DNA from: Allobosea sp. OK403
GTDB lineage: Bacteria; Pseudomonadota; Alphaproteobacteria; Rhizobiales; Beijerinckiaceae
Reading direction: 5' to 3'
NCBI RefSeq assembly: GCF_900113835.1
Contig: NZ_FOQV01000001.1
Location: 248,001 to 312,000, forward strand
Length of the DNA stretch: 64,000 nt
Shown here: positions 44,374-53,213 of the stretch, in pieces
Layout of the letters: each line of letters starts with the position of its first letter
How positions within the stretch are numbered: position 1 is the stretch's first letter
The notes under the pieces: generated by a model
Database searches by the model: none
What the model was told of the DNA's origin: nothing
What the model saw: only the letters and a program-made list of their open reading frames with translations
Translations under genes and position numbers: made by a program

Positions 44374-45330
44374 ATGACCGAACCCGCCGACACCCCGACG
44401 ATCGACCACGCCTTCACCGGCGACAGGCGCGGGGCCGCGCATGACCCGACCTATGCCGGCGCGCTCTCCTTCATGCGCCGCCGCTACAGCAAGGATGTCA
44501 CCGGCTGCGACCTGGTGATCTGGGGCGTGCCCTTCGACCTTGCCGTCTCGAACCGGCCGGGCACGCGCTTCGGCCCGCAAGCCCTGCGCCGCGTCAGCGC
44601 GATCTTCGACGGCGACGCGCAATATCCCTCGCGTATCGACCCGTTCGAGCATCTCTCGGCTGTCGATTACGGCGATTGCCTGCTGCCGCGCAGCGATCTC
44701 CAGGGCTGCGCCAAGGCGATCGAGGAGGGGGCGGCGAAGATCATCGCCAGCGGCGCCCATCTCGTCACGCTCGGCGGCGACCATTTCATCACCTTGCCGC
44801 TGCTGCGCGCCCATGTCGCCCGCCATGGCAAGCTCGCTCTGGTGCAGTTCGATGCGCATCAAGACACCTGGGATGACGGCGTCGGCGCGATCAGCCACGG
44901 CACCTTCGTGCTTGAGGCGGTGCGCGAGGGGCTGATCGATGTCGAGCGCTCGATCCAGATCGGCATCCGCACGGTCGCGCCGCGCGATTGCAGCATCGCG
45001 GTCATCGACGGTTACGAGGCGCAGACGCTGGGCGTGGACGGCGTGGTCGCGCGCATCAGGCAGCGGGTGGGGCAGGGCCCGGCCTATCTCACCTTCGACA
45101 TTGACGGGCTCGACCCCGCCTTCGCGCCGGGCACCGGCACGCCGGTGGCGGGCGGGCTTTCCGCGGCGCAGGGGCTGGGCATGGTCTGGGGCATCCGCGA
45201 TCTCGATTTCCGCGGCATGGACGTGGTCGAGGTCTCGCCGCCCTATGACCATGCCGATGCGACCGCAATCGCCGGCGCGGCCGTGGCGCAGCATTACATC
45301 CAGGCGCTGGCGCTGAAGAAGATGGGATGA
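44374..45330 (+). CDS. speB: Agmatinase/ureohydrolase family enzyme
   Basis: 318 residues. The manganese ligands are visible in TLGGDHFITLPLLRAH, VQFDAHQDTWDD and FDIDGLDPAFAPGTG. It should release urea from agmatine or a related guanidino compound. ATG 44374 is where the family N-terminus begins; the frame is open much earlier. Since a guanidinium exporter under a guanidine riboswitch lies elsewhere in the window, guanidine hydrolase activity of a paralog cannot be excluded, but no nickel-chaperone genes are adjacent. Confidence 0.88.
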   Translation: MTEPADTPTIDHAFTGDRRGAAHDPTYAGALSFMRRRYSKDVTGCDLVIWGVPFDLAVSNRPGTRFGPQALRRVSAIFDGDAQYPSRIDPFEHLSAVDYGDCLLPRSDLQGCAKAIEEGAAKIIASGAHLVTLGGDHFITLPLLRAHVARHGKLALVQFDAHQDTWDDGVGAISHGTFVLEAVREGLIDVERSIQIGIRTVAPRDCSIAVIDGYEAQTLGVDGVVARIRQRVGQGPAYLTFDIDGLDPAFAPGTGTPVAGGLSAAQGLGMVWGIRDLDFRGMDVVEVSPPYDHADATAIAGAAVAQHYIQALALKKMG

Positions 45331-45335
45331 TGCGG

Positions 45336-45486
45336 TTGAATCGGTTTGGCAGCACTGCGGCGCAACCGATTCAAATCATTGAGATAGGCCCTCTCGTCAT
45401 GCTCGGCCTTGTGCCGAGCATCCACGTCTTGAACACGACGCTTGCCGGACGAAGACGTGGATGGTCGGGACAAGCCCGACCATGGC
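45336..45486. repeat. Inverted repeats downstream of the ureohydrolase
   Basis: TTGAATCGGTT (45336-45346) pairs with AACCGATTCAA (45364-45374) just after the stop. A second, dispersed-type element runs 45395-45486 with ATCCACGTCTT / AAGACGTGGAT arms and GGTCGGGACAAGCCCGACC within. The rest of 45331-45635 holds no supported gene. Confidence 0.75.
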
Positions 45487-45635
45487 GGTGGAGCGTTGGC
45501 CTGCGTCGAGATTGACAGCGCAGCCTCCCTCCATCATATCCCTCTCCATGATCACGAACCCGATCCGACGTCGCCCGACCATGGCCGCCCCTGCGCGACC
45601 GCGATGACGCTCGGCTGTTAGTCCGATTGTCCGCG

Positions 45636-45660
45636 ACCGCGCCATGAGCGCGGTTTTTTT
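45636..45660 (+). terminator. Rho-independent terminator upstream of argC
   Basis: ACCGCGC (45636-45642), loop CATGA, GCGCGGT (45648-45654) followed by a run of seven T. It lies 306 nt after the nearest plus-strand stop, so it may end an uncharacterised short transcript or long-3'UTR mRNA. Confidence 0.88.
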
Positions 45661-45710
45661 ATGTCTGAAGCCGACGAAACAACCTGCTTTCGCACCCATC
45701 GGGGGTCCAG

Positions 45711-46646
45711 ATGAGCCAGAACCTGAAATCCATCTTCATCGACGGCGAGGCCGGCACCACGGGGCTCGGCATCCGCGACAGGCTCGCGGCCGTGCCCGAG
45801 GTCGTGGTCAAGAGCATCGCTGCCGACAAGCGCAAGGATCCCGCCGCGCGCAAGGAGATGATGGCGGGCGTCGATCTCGTCGTGCTCTGCCTGCCCGATG
45901 ATGCGGCCAGGGAATCGGTCGCGCTCGCCGACGAGCTGGGTGGGGATGCGCCCAAGATCGTCGATGCGGCGACGGCCCATCGCGTTGCGCCGGACTGGGT
46001 CTATGGCTTCGCCGAGATGGCGCCCGGCCATGCCGAGAAGATCGCCAACGCCAATCGCGTCTCCAATCCCGGCTGCTATCCGACCGGCGCGATCGCGCTG
46101 CTGCGGCCGCTGGTCGATGCCGGCCTGTTGGCGCAGGACCACCCCGTCACCGTCAATGCGGTGTCGGGCTATTCCGGCGGTGGCAAGAGCATGATCGAAG
46201 CCTATGAGGCCGGCGCTGCTCCGGCCTTCGAGCTCTACGGGCTTGGGCTCCATCACAAGCACCTGCCGGAATTGCAGCTCTATTCGCGCCTGACGCGGCG
46301 GCCGATCTTCGTGCCCTCGGTCGGGAATTTCCGGCAGGGCATGCTGGTCTCGATTCCGCTGCATCTCGACATGCTGCCGGGCAAGCCGACGACCGCCGCG
46401 CTCGAGGCTGCTCTGGCGGCGCACTATGCCGGCTCGACCTATGTCAGCGTCGTGCCGAGCGCCCAGGCCGGTGGCAAGCTGGAGCCGGAATCGCTCAACG
46501 ACACCAACCGGCTGGAACTGCGCGTCTTCGGCGATGACGCGCTGGGGCAGGCGGTTCTGGTCGCCAAACTCGACAACCTCGGCAAGGGCGCGTCGGGTGC
46601 GGCGGTGCAGAACATCCGGCTGATGCTGGGGCTCGCTGAGGGCTGA
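45711..46646 (+). CDS. argC: N-acetyl-gamma-glutamyl-phosphate reductase, short form
   Basis: 311 residues, the short ArgC type common in alphaproteobacteria. IFIDGEAGTTGLGIRDRLA is the NADP-binding start, SNPGCYPTGAIALLRPL carries the catalytic cysteine, and NAVSGYSGGGKSMIEAYE is conserved. It makes N-acetyl-glutamate semialdehyde in arginine synthesis. A terminator and the ribosome-site region (GGTCCAG) precede it. Confidence 0.95.
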   Translation: MSQNLKSIFIDGEAGTTGLGIRDRLAAVPEVVVKSIAADKRKDPAARKEMMAGVDLVVLCLPDDAARESVALADELGGDAPKIVDAATAHRVAPDWVYGFAEMAPGHAEKIANANRVSNPGCYPTGAIALLRPLVDAGLLAQDHPVTVNAVSGYSGGGKSMIEAYEAGAAPAFELYGLGLHHKHLPELQLYSRLTRRPIFVPSVGNFRQGMLVSIPLHLDMLPGKPTTAALEAALAAHYAGSTYVSVVPSAQAGGKLEPESLNDTNRLELRVFGDDALGQAVLVAKLDNLGKGASGAAVQNIRLMLGLAEG

Positions 46647-46728
46647 TATCGAGCCTTCACGGAAACGTGAAGAGAGGCCTGTCCTAACACAAGGCCGTTT
46701 CCGCGGGCGCGTCGTACCATAATGGCAG

Positions 46729-47868
46729 ATGCGCGCCGCGAAGGCGCGGCGAAAGGAAGAGTTCTTGCCGACGGCCGTGTCCCCGGAAAACCAATTGATC
46801 GACCGCATCTATGAGGCGGCCATCGTCTCGGAGGGATGGCCGGAGGTCTTGCGGGCGACGGCCGAGGTTGCCGGCTGCCGTGAGGCGCTGTTCGGCACGA
46901 TACTGGATGGAGAGGCGCGCCTGACGGCGTCGAGCGCGGCCTTCGAGAATACCTATAACGACATCATGCTGCGCCTGCCCGTGCCGGTGAACCAGCGCAG
47001 TTTGCGGCTTCTTGCCTGCCGGCATGCGGGCTTCATCACCGATACGGATGTGTTCACGGCTGACGAGATCGCCACCGAGCCGCTCTATCAGGAGATGCTG
47101 ATCCCGTCAGGCTATGGCTCGGCCGCGGCGACGGCGATTACCTGCCCCTCGGGCGATGTGATCGTCGTCCATTGCGAGCGCGGTTTCGACGAAGGCACGG
47201 TGGAGCCCGAGGCGGTCGCCTCGCTCAACCGCTTGCGGCCGCATTTCGCCCGCGCCGGCCTGCTCGCGCGGCGTCTCGGCCTGGAGCGGGCGAGGGCTGC
47301 CGCCCAGGCGCTCGAAATGATGGGTTTGCCTGGCGCCGTGCTGGGGCCGGGCGGGCGCATTCTCAGCAGCAACAGCCTGCTGAGCGCGCTGATGCCGGCG
47401 GTCTTTCGCGACCGGCCGGCGCGGCTCGGGATCGTCGACGCCGCCGCCGACCGCATGCTGGAGACGGCCATGGCGGCGCTCGCCTATCAGGCTCATGACG
47501 CGGCGGTGCGGTCGATCGCGATCCCGGCAGGGCAGGGGCACCCGCCCATTGTCGTGCATCTCTCGCCCGTGACAGGCCGGGCGCGCGACGTGTTTACGCT
47601 GGCGAGCGCGATCCTGGTCGCGACGCCGGTGCTGCCCCATCGCGTTCTCGGCGCCGATCTCATCGAGGGCCTGTTCGACCTGACGCCGGCGGAGGCGAAG
47701 CTCGCGGCGATGATCGCCGCCGGGCATGCGCCCCGGCAGGCGGCGCAGCGACTGGGCGTGACGGAGGGGACCGCGCGCACGACGCTCAAGCGCGTCCTCG
47801 CCAAGACGGGGGTTCACCGCCAGTCGGACCTCGTCGGCATGCTTCAGGGCGCGGCCAAGCTCGGCTGA
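46729..47868 (+). CDS. LuxR-type helix-turn-helix regulator
   Basis: 379 residues from ATG 46729; TTG 46765 after AAAGGAAGAG is a credible alternative giving 367. The C-terminal domain (about 305-375) reads FDLTPAEAKLAAMIAAGHAP, then QAAQRLGVTEGTARTTLKRV, the LuxR DNA-binding fold. The N-terminal two thirds, with no receiver domain, are probably a sensory (PAS-like) part. It stands alone, followed by a 178-nt leaderless gap and a terminator. Confidence 0.85.
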   Translation: MRAAKARRKEEFLPTAVSPENQLIDRIYEAAIVSEGWPEVLRATAEVAGCREALFGTILDGEARLTASSAAFENTYNDIMLRLPVPVNQRSLRLLACRHAGFITDTDVFTADEIATEPLYQEMLIPSGYGSAAATAITCPSGDVIVVHCERGFDEGTVEPEAVASLNRLRPHFARAGLLARRLGLERARAAAQALEMMGLPGAVLGPGGRILSSNSLLSALMPAVFRDRPARLGIVDAAADRMLETAMAALAYQAHDAAVRSIAIPAGQGHPPIVVHLSPVTGRARDVFTLASAILVATPVLPHRVLGADLIEGLFDLTPAEAKLAAMIAAGHAPRQAAQRLGVTEGTARTTLKRVLAKTGVHRQSDLVGMLQGAAKLG

Positions 47869-48046
47869 CTGCCGAGGCGGCAGGATAAACCGCTATGCCC
47901 CCATTTGGGGGGTGCGCGGATCGCGACGGCGTGAAATCTCTGGAAACATATGCGGCCGGTCGGCTGCAGTTAGGGGCGTCGTCACTCCGGCGGACCGCTT
48001 CCGGTGGGCTCTCATGGCAGAGAGGGCCGTTCGCCGGTTGAAGCTT

Positions 48047-48090
48047 ACGCCACCATGACCGGGTCAAGCGGCCATGGTGGCGTTTTTTTT
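48047..48090 (+). terminator. Strong rho-independent terminator
   Basis: ACGCCACCATG (48047-48057) and CATGGTGGCGT (48073-48083) form an 11-bp stem and are followed by eight T. It ends the LuxR-type transcript or a separate short RNA starting after 47868. Confidence 0.93.
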
Positions 48091-48096
48091 AAGCTC

Positions 48097-48948
48097 TCAG
48101 GAAGCCTTGAACGGCACGAAGTTCTGCTTCTGCGTGCCCAGCCCGTCGATGCCGAGCGTGACGACCTCGCCGCCCTTCAGGAAGCGCGGCGGCTTGAAGC
48201 CGAGGCCGACGCCGGGGGGCGTGCCGGTGGTGATGACGTCGCCGGCATCCAGCCGCATGAACTGGCTGATGTAATGCACCAGATAGGCGGCGCCGAAGAT
48301 CATCGTCTTGGTCGAGCCGTTCTGGACGCGCTCGCCATCGACCTCGAGCCACATGCCGAGATTCTGCACGTCGGCGATCTCGTCGGGGGTCACCAGCCAG
48401 GGGCCGAGCGGCCCGAAGGTCGGGCAGCCCTTGCCTTTTGCCCATTGCCCGCCGCGCTCGGCCTGGAACTCGCGCTCCGAGACGTCGTTGCAGACGCAGA
48501 AGCCGGCGATTGCGGCCATGGCGTCCTTTTCGTCGATATAGGAGCCGCCGTCGCCGATGACGATGGCGAGCTCGACCTCCCAGTCGGTCTTCACCGAGGC
48601 CTTCGGGATCATCACGTCGTCATAGGGGCCGACGATGCAGTTCGGCGCCTTGTTGAACAGGATCGGCTCCTTGGGGATCGCGGCGCCGGTCTCGGCGGCG
48701 TGATCGGCGAAGTTGAGGCCGACGGCGATGAAATTATGCACGTCGCCGACGCAGGCGCCGATTCGCGGCGAGCCCTGAACGAGCGGCAGCGATTCGGGAT
48801 CGAGCGCCTTGAGCTTGGCGAGCGAGGCCGAGCCGAGCGTCTTGCCGGCGAGATCCGGAATCACGCTGGAGAGGTCGCGCAGGCCGCCCTTGGCGTCGAG
48901 AAGCGCCGGTTTTTCCTGGCCGAATGCGCCGTATCGCAGCAGTTTCAT
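48097..48948 (-). CDS. Fumarylacetoacetate hydrolase family protein
   Basis: 283 residues. The FAH fold is shown by FIAVGLNFADHAAETGAAIP, KTDWEVELAIVIG (metal-binding glutamates) and QFMRLDAGDVITTGTPPGVG. Relatives hydrolyse acylpyruvates or ureidoglycolate; the exact substrate is not visible. ATG 48948 follows CAGGGGGGAAAC. It is convergent with the LuxR-type gene, whose terminator abuts its end. Confidence 0.9.
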   Translation of the reverse strand: MKLLRYGAFGQEKPALLDAKGGLRDLSSVIPDLAGKTLGSASLAKLKALDPESLPLVQGSPRIGACVGDVHNFIAVGLNFADHAAETGAAIPKEPILFNKAPNCIVGPYDDVMIPKASVKTDWEVELAIVIGDGGSYIDEKDAMAAIAGFCVCNDVSEREFQAERGGQWAKGKGCPTFGPLGPWLVTPDEIADVQNLGMWLEVDGERVQNGSTKTMIFGAAYLVHYISQFMRLDAGDVITTGTPPGVGLGFKPPRFLKGGEVVTLGIDGLGTQKQNFVPFKAS

Positions 48949-49379
48949 TGTGTTTCCCCCTGTTTCAATCGATCTAAGTCGGGTGGCGCGCACCTGAGCG
49001 GATGGGGCGCGCAATGACAAGTGAGTTCCCGCGCATGACGCGGCTGCGTCTGGATAGCCATGAGATTGTTGCGCCGATGCAACGTATCCCGCGAAAGCAA
49101 CAAGCCCGGCAATCGGGCTGCCTTGCATGGATTTTAGCCGGGTGCGTCGAAATCGGCGATAGTTCGCATGTAAACGATCGTTTTGTCCGTGCTGCTTCGC
49201 GACGATGCGAGAAATCGGCGGGTTTTTGCCGGCTTTCCGGCATGCCGCATCGGAAACAAGCGAAGTTGCGGCGTTTTCAGGGCGCTTGCGGCGGGATTGC
49301 GGCGAAACCGGCCTCGCGTCATGGTGGTGTCAGCGAGGCGCTTCGACCTCGAAAGACGCAATCAAAGGGATGGAATAGG
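48949..49379. other. Long divergent intergenic region upstream of fadL
   Basis: No supported gene in 431 nt. It holds a hairpin AGCCCG-GCAAT-CGGGCT at about 49106-49121 and the PsrA-like site at 49172-49183, plus repeated GGCG-type runs. Confidence 0.5.
49172..49183. promoter_or_regulatory. PsrA/FadR-like operator upstream of fadL
   Basis: AAAC-GATC-GTTT matches the AAAC-N4-GTTT part of the consensus bound by the fatty-acid-responsive TetR regulator PsrA, but the outer bases (T and T) do not match its G/C. It lies about 197 bp before the FadL-type porin start, so fatty-acid control is a reasonable inference. Confidence 0.45.
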
Positions 49380-50699
49380 ATGAAGAGCTCCGTTCGCCTC
49401 ATCGCCGCGGCAACCGTTTCGGCAGCTGCTCTTCTCGCGGCCGGCTCGGCGTCTGCCAGCTCCTTCGCCATCCGCAGCGGCCAGAGCGCCGAAGGGCTCG
49501 GCATGGCCTATGCCGGCGCTGCCTCGGGTGGCATCGGCATGGGGTCGATGGCCTGGAACCCGGCCACGATCACCATGTTCCCCGGCCGCAACAGCAACTG
49601 GAACTTCACCTATCTCAACGCGAATGCCGATTATCAGCCGACTGCGCCGACACGCCTGGGTTCGCCCCTCGGGCCGCTGAGCCCGATCCAGAACGGTACC
49701 GGCAATCTCGGCGGCGACGGCGCCTTCATCCCGGCCTCCTACAGCGCCTGGCAGCTTACCGACCGCTTCTGGCTCGGCGTGACCACCGGCGCGCCCTATG
49801 GCCTGCGCTCCAAGCCCGACCAGCAGGTCAATGCCGGACAGGTCTATGGCCGCTCGGCCAAGGTGCAGACGATTAACGTCTCGCCGACCGTCGGCTATAA
49901 GGTGAACGACTGGCTCTCGGTCGGCGCCGCGCTGCAGGTCCAGTACTTCAATGCCGCGCTGAAGCAGGCCTCGGGCATCGGCCCGACGGCGGCACCGGTG
50001 ATCCTCGAAGGCGATACGATCGATTTCGGCTACCGCTTCGGTTTTACCCTGACGCCGTTCCAGGGGACCTCGATCGGCCTTGCCTATCGCTCGGAGGTGC
50101 GCCAGACGCTCGAGGGCACGTTCCGCACGCCGCTTGCGGTCATTCCGGTCAAGGCCAACCTCAACCTGCCCGATTCGGTCGTGCTCGGCGTTTCGCAGGT
50201 GCTGAACGACCAGTGGCAGGTCCATGCCGGCGTGGAATGGACGAACTGGAGCCGCTTCCGCAACATTCCGATCGTCAGCAAGCTGGGCGGCGTGCCCGTC
50301 ACGAGCCTGAACTTCCAATATGACGATGCTTGGTATTTCTCGCTGGGCGCGGAATACAAGTATAGCAGCGCGCTGACGCTGCGCGCCGGTGTCGGCTACG
50401 AGCTTTCGGCCGTGAACGACCGCAACCGCACGATCTTCATCGCCGACAATGACCGCCTCTGGCTCTCGGCCGGTCTGAGCTATCAGGTCACGGACAAGCT
50501 GAAGCTCGATCTCGGCTACACCTATATCGATGTGAAGAAGGCGAGCGTGAACTACACCGGCACGCATCCGCAGCAGGCCGCCGTGTTCTACACCGCCGAG
50601 GCCAAGCCCTTCATCCACGTCGCCTCGGTCGGCTTGACCTATCGCTGGGACGACCCCGCCGAGACGGTCCCGGTGCGCCCGGTCGTCCGCAAGAACTGA
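49380..50699 (+). CDS. FadL/OmpP1 family outer-membrane transporter
   Basis: 439 residues. Signal peptide to about residue 27 (AAALLAAGSASAS), then the plug start SFAIRSGQSAEGLGMAYAGA with GGIGMGSMAWNPATIT, the NPA motif of FadL, and a beta-barrel ending in LTYRWDD and a C-terminal aromatic-poor tail. It would take up long-chain fatty acids or other hydrophobic compounds. Terminator at 50721 follows. ATG 49380 begins the signal peptide. Confidence 0.92.
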   Translation: MKSSVRLIAAATVSAAALLAAGSASASSFAIRSGQSAEGLGMAYAGAASGGIGMGSMAWNPATITMFPGRNSNWNFTYLNANADYQPTAPTRLGSPLGPLSPIQNGTGNLGGDGAFIPASYSAWQLTDRFWLGVTTGAPYGLRSKPDQQVNAGQVYGRSAKVQTINVSPTVGYKVNDWLSVGAALQVQYFNAALKQASGIGPTAAPVILEGDTIDFGYRFGFTLTPFQGTSIGLAYRSEVRQTLEGTFRTPLAVIPVKANLNLPDSVVLGVSQVLNDQWQVHAGVEWTNWSRFRNIPIVSKLGGVPVTSLNFQYDDAWYFSLGAEYKYSSALTLRAGVGYELSAVNDRNRTIFIADNDRLWLSAGLSYQVTDKLKLDLGYTYIDVKKASVNYTGTHPQQAAVFYTAEAKPFIHVASVGLTYRWDDPAETVPVRPVVRKN

Positions 50700-50720
50700 G
50701 CGGAGCTTCCGCACAATGGA

Positions 50721-50748
50721 AAAGCCGGCCTTGGGGCCGGCTTTTTTT
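50721..50748 (+). terminator. Rho-independent terminator of the fadL-type gene
   Basis: AAAGCCGGCC (50721-50730), loop TTGG, GGCCGGCTTT (50735-50744) and further T. It lies 21 nt after the stop. Confidence 0.93.
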
Positions 50749-50868
50749 GTTTGTGAAGCTTGGGGCGAGCGCGGGGCTGTGAAGGCATCTCTGCGGACGG
50801 GCAGCGCTCATAGCGGCGGCCCGGCTACACAAGAAATGTCGCGCCGCGCCCTCTGGAGATTGTTACGG

Positions 50869-51672
50869 TCACGGTTCCTGCGTATCGGCCGGAGCAACCG
50901 CAAGACCATCGATGCCGCTGCGCGCGACGGAGCACGCCAGAAAGCCGCTTGAGCGCATCTCGCCGAGGGCCGCGTTGATCAGCTGAAGCCGGTCCTGATG
51001 ATCGAGTGGCACGGCCACGGCTTGCGGCACTCCGTAAAAATTGTCGTCGAGCATTCGCAGGCCGGGAACGCCGTGCGTCGCGCTGGCGAGCCGCTGTCGC
51101 CCGCCCGCGAAGGCAATCACGTCCCCGGTCCGAAGCCACTGGACGCCATCTCGCAAGGTATAGTCGGGCGTCTCTCGCAGCTTCGCTGCGGCGAGCCACC
51201 CTTTCAGCCAGACGCCGACACTGTCATCGGTGTTCACTCCAATCACCTGAGCGGGTCGGTCAAGCTCCTTCACGGAGCGGAGCGGGGAATCCGCACTCAC
51301 AAGCGCGCTCTGCTGCACCAGCATGTACGTCCGGGAGTAGAGCACAATGCCGGTGCGCGCCGGGTTTGGAGCGACAAATCCAATGTCGACCTGACCGCTT
51401 CGGACTGCCTCGAGCACGGCGGCGGCCGTCGGGAGGGGCGTGATGTTGACCGGCACGTCCGCCCGGCGGCCGAGCTCGCGCGTGATGTCGGCGATCACAC
51501 CCGAAATTGTGCCGGTTGCCGGGTCGAGGCGAGCCTGCGCGACGTTCGTACCGATATAGGCAACGCGCAGCGTGCCGCTTGGCGCCAGCACGGGGTCGGC
51601 AGCCTGCACCGAACAGGCGAACAAGACCGCAATGAGCGTGAGCAGGGCGCAGCGCATGGGAAACCTCGGCAT
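50869..51672 (-). CDS. Periplasmic substrate-binding protein, ABC-type
   Basis: 267 residues with a signal peptide to about 24 (ALLTLIAVLFACSVQAA). SGTLRVAYIGTNVAQARLDP and the late ALGEMRSSGFLACSVARSG fit family 3 amino-acid-type binding proteins. No permease or ATPase gene is adjacent, so it may be an orphan receptor. ATG 51672 follows GGAGG; the frame is open upstream. Confidence 0.82.
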   Translation of the reverse strand: MPRFPMRCALLTLIAVLFACSVQAADPVLAPSGTLRVAYIGTNVAQARLDPATGTISGVIADITRELGRRADVPVNITPLPTAAAVLEAVRSGQVDIGFVAPNPARTGIVLYSRTYMLVQQSALVSADSPLRSVKELDRPAQVIGVNTDDSVGVWLKGWLAAAKLRETPDYTLRDGVQWLRTGDVIAFAGGRQRLASATHGVPGLRMLDDNFYGVPQAVAVPLDHQDRLQLINAALGEMRSSGFLACSVARSGIDGLAVAPADTQEP

Positions 51673-51762
51673 GGGAAACCTCCGCCCATTGCTAGGCGCT
51701 AGGGTATCGTGGTCACAACTTATCCGCTCCGGCGAAAAGCGATATGCGCCGGCGAAAACACC

Positions 51763-51878
51763 TAGGGCGTCTTCGAGCGAAGTGGGGTACCGGTTCCCAC
51801 GCGACAAACGCGAAGCGTTTGCGCGGGGAAAGCGCGTCAAAACAATGACTTGGAGCACTTAAATGATCCAGCTGGATC
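51763..51878 (+). repeat. Core-plus-palindrome intergenic repeat, copy 4 (degenerate)
   Basis: The core (51763-51848) is diverged (CTTCGAGCGAAGTGGGGTAC, CGGTTCCCACGCG) and carries an internal hairpin CAAACGC-GAA-GCGTTTG. A palindrome GATCCAGCTGGATC follows at 51865-51878. It lies between two minus-strand genes. Confidence 0.65.
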
Positions 51879-51888
51879 GGAGCCCGCG

Positions 51889-52284
51889 CTAGGTCGGCTC
51901 CGCGCCTTGTTCGCCGCTGACGAGCCATGTGCGCTTAGCTCTCAAATAGTCGGCCATCGCTTTCAAATCAGCTGCCTTGGCCTCGAGCTTGTCGATCTGC
52001 GCGCTGACGATTTCGATCCTCCGCTCGGACGTCATGCGTCCGGCGCGGCGCTCGGCACCCAGGGCCGCGATCTCCTTGAGGGACAGTCCGGCGGCCCGGG
52101 ACAGGCGAATGAGTTCGACGGCGCTCACGTCGCTTTCGGCGAAGACCTGATACGCATGGCGACCGCCCTTTGTGCCCGCACCGGGGCGGAGAAGCCCGAG
52201 GCGGACATAGAAGCGCACCGTGTCGGTTGTCAGCCCGGTCGCCCGCGCAAATTCGGAGATCAGCACGATCCGTCTCTTGACCAT
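51889..52284 (-). CDS. MerR family transcriptional regulator
   Basis: 131 residues. The winged helix LISEFARATGLTTDTVRFYV with LGLLRPGAGTKGG is followed by helices (ERRIEIVSAQIDKLEAKAAD) for dimerisation. ATG 52284 is where the domain begins. It is divergent from an aldo-keto reductase, and a MerR-type promoter with a 6-bp dyad reads toward that gene. No cysteine-rich metal site is seen. Confidence 0.88.
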   Translation of the reverse strand: MVKRRIVLISEFARATGLTTDTVRFYVRLGLLRPGAGTKGGRHAYQVFAESDVSAVELIRLSRAAGLSLKEIAALGAERRAGRMTSERRIEIVSAQIDKLEAKAADLKAMADYLRAKRTWLVSGEQGAEPT

Positions 52285-52307
52285 GGAGTATGGTCCACAC
52301 TTACAGC
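52277..52307 (+). promoter_or_regulatory. MerR-type promoter for the aldo-keto reductase
   Basis: TTGACC (52277-52282), a 19-bp spacer and TACAGC (52302-52307), with the dyad GACCAT-GGAGT-ATGGTC at 52279-52295 covering the -35 end. It overlaps the start of the divergent MerR gene. Confidence 0.6.
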
Positions 52308-52337
52308 ATCTGCCTCGGCAGGTGCAGAGGTGACGAG

Positions 52338-53207
52338 ATGACGAACGAGATCTTTCGGATCGGCGGTGATCTGCCGGTGCATCGCATGGGATTTGGCGCA
52401 ATGCGCCTGACTGGCCCCGGCGTCTGGGGACCGCCGGAGAAACCGGCTGAAGCGGCCGCCGTCTTGCGCCGCGCGGTCGAACTGGGAATCGATTTCATCG
52501 ACACCGCCGACGTCTATGGCCCCGGCGACAATGAGAGGCTGATCAGGGACACGCTGGTTCCCTACGAGCCGGGGCTGGTGATCGGCACGAAAGGCGGGAT
52601 GGTTCGCAGCGGCCCGGCGACGCCGGACAATCCTGGCATCTCTATGAATGGCCGCGCCGCGCATATCCGCCGGGCCGTCGAAGGCAGCCTGCGCGATCTG
52701 GGCCTTGAGTGCATCGACCTCTATCAACTCCACCGGATCGATCCGGCGATTCCGATCGAGGACACGATGGCGGTGTTCCTCACCTTGCGGAACGAAGGCA
52801 AGATTCGCCATATCGGCCTGTCCGAGGTCGGGATTGAGCAGATCGAGCGAGCGCGATCGGTCGTCGAGGTCGCTACCGTCCAGAACCGCTACAATCTGGC
52901 CGATCGCCGCCACCACGACGTTCTGGAATACTGCGAGCGGCACGGGATCGGCTTCATCGCCTTCTACCCGCTCGGGGCCGGCACATTGGCCAAGTCGGCG
53001 GCGGTGAAACAGATCTCGGTGCGCACCGGCGCAACGTCGGGGCAGGTCGCGCTGGCATGGCTGCTGCAGAGATCGCCTGCGACAATCCTGATCCCGGGTA
53101 CGTCATCCCTGACGCATCTCGAACAGAACGTCGCTGCCCGCGACCTCGTTCTGACGGAGCAGGAGATGATGGCTCTCGAGCAGATGGATGTGATGTCGCT
53201 CGGGTGA
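52338..53207 (+). CDS. Aldo-keto reductase
   Basis: 289 residues, TIM barrel. The catalytic tetrad is visible: Asp and Tyr in FIDTADVYGPGDNE, Lys in VIGTKGG and His in LYQLHRID. QVALAWLLQRSPATILIPGT is the NADPH-binding end. It reduces aldehydes or ketones; the pyridoxal-4-dehydrogenase-like branch is plausible. Divergent from its probable MerR regulator. Confidence 0.92.
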   Translation: MTNEIFRIGGDLPVHRMGFGAMRLTGPGVWGPPEKPAEAAAVLRRAVELGIDFIDTADVYGPGDNERLIRDTLVPYEPGLVIGTKGGMVRSGPATPDNPGISMNGRAAHIRRAVEGSLRDLGLECIDLYQLHRIDPAIPIEDTMAVFLTLRNEGKIRHIGLSEVGIEQIERARSVVEVATVQNRYNLADRRHHDVLEYCERHGIGFIAFYPLGAGTLAKSAAVKQISVRTGATSGQVALAWLLQRSPATILIPGTSSLTHLEQNVAARDLVLTEQEMMALEQMDVMSLG

Positions 53208-53213
53208 GGGGCG

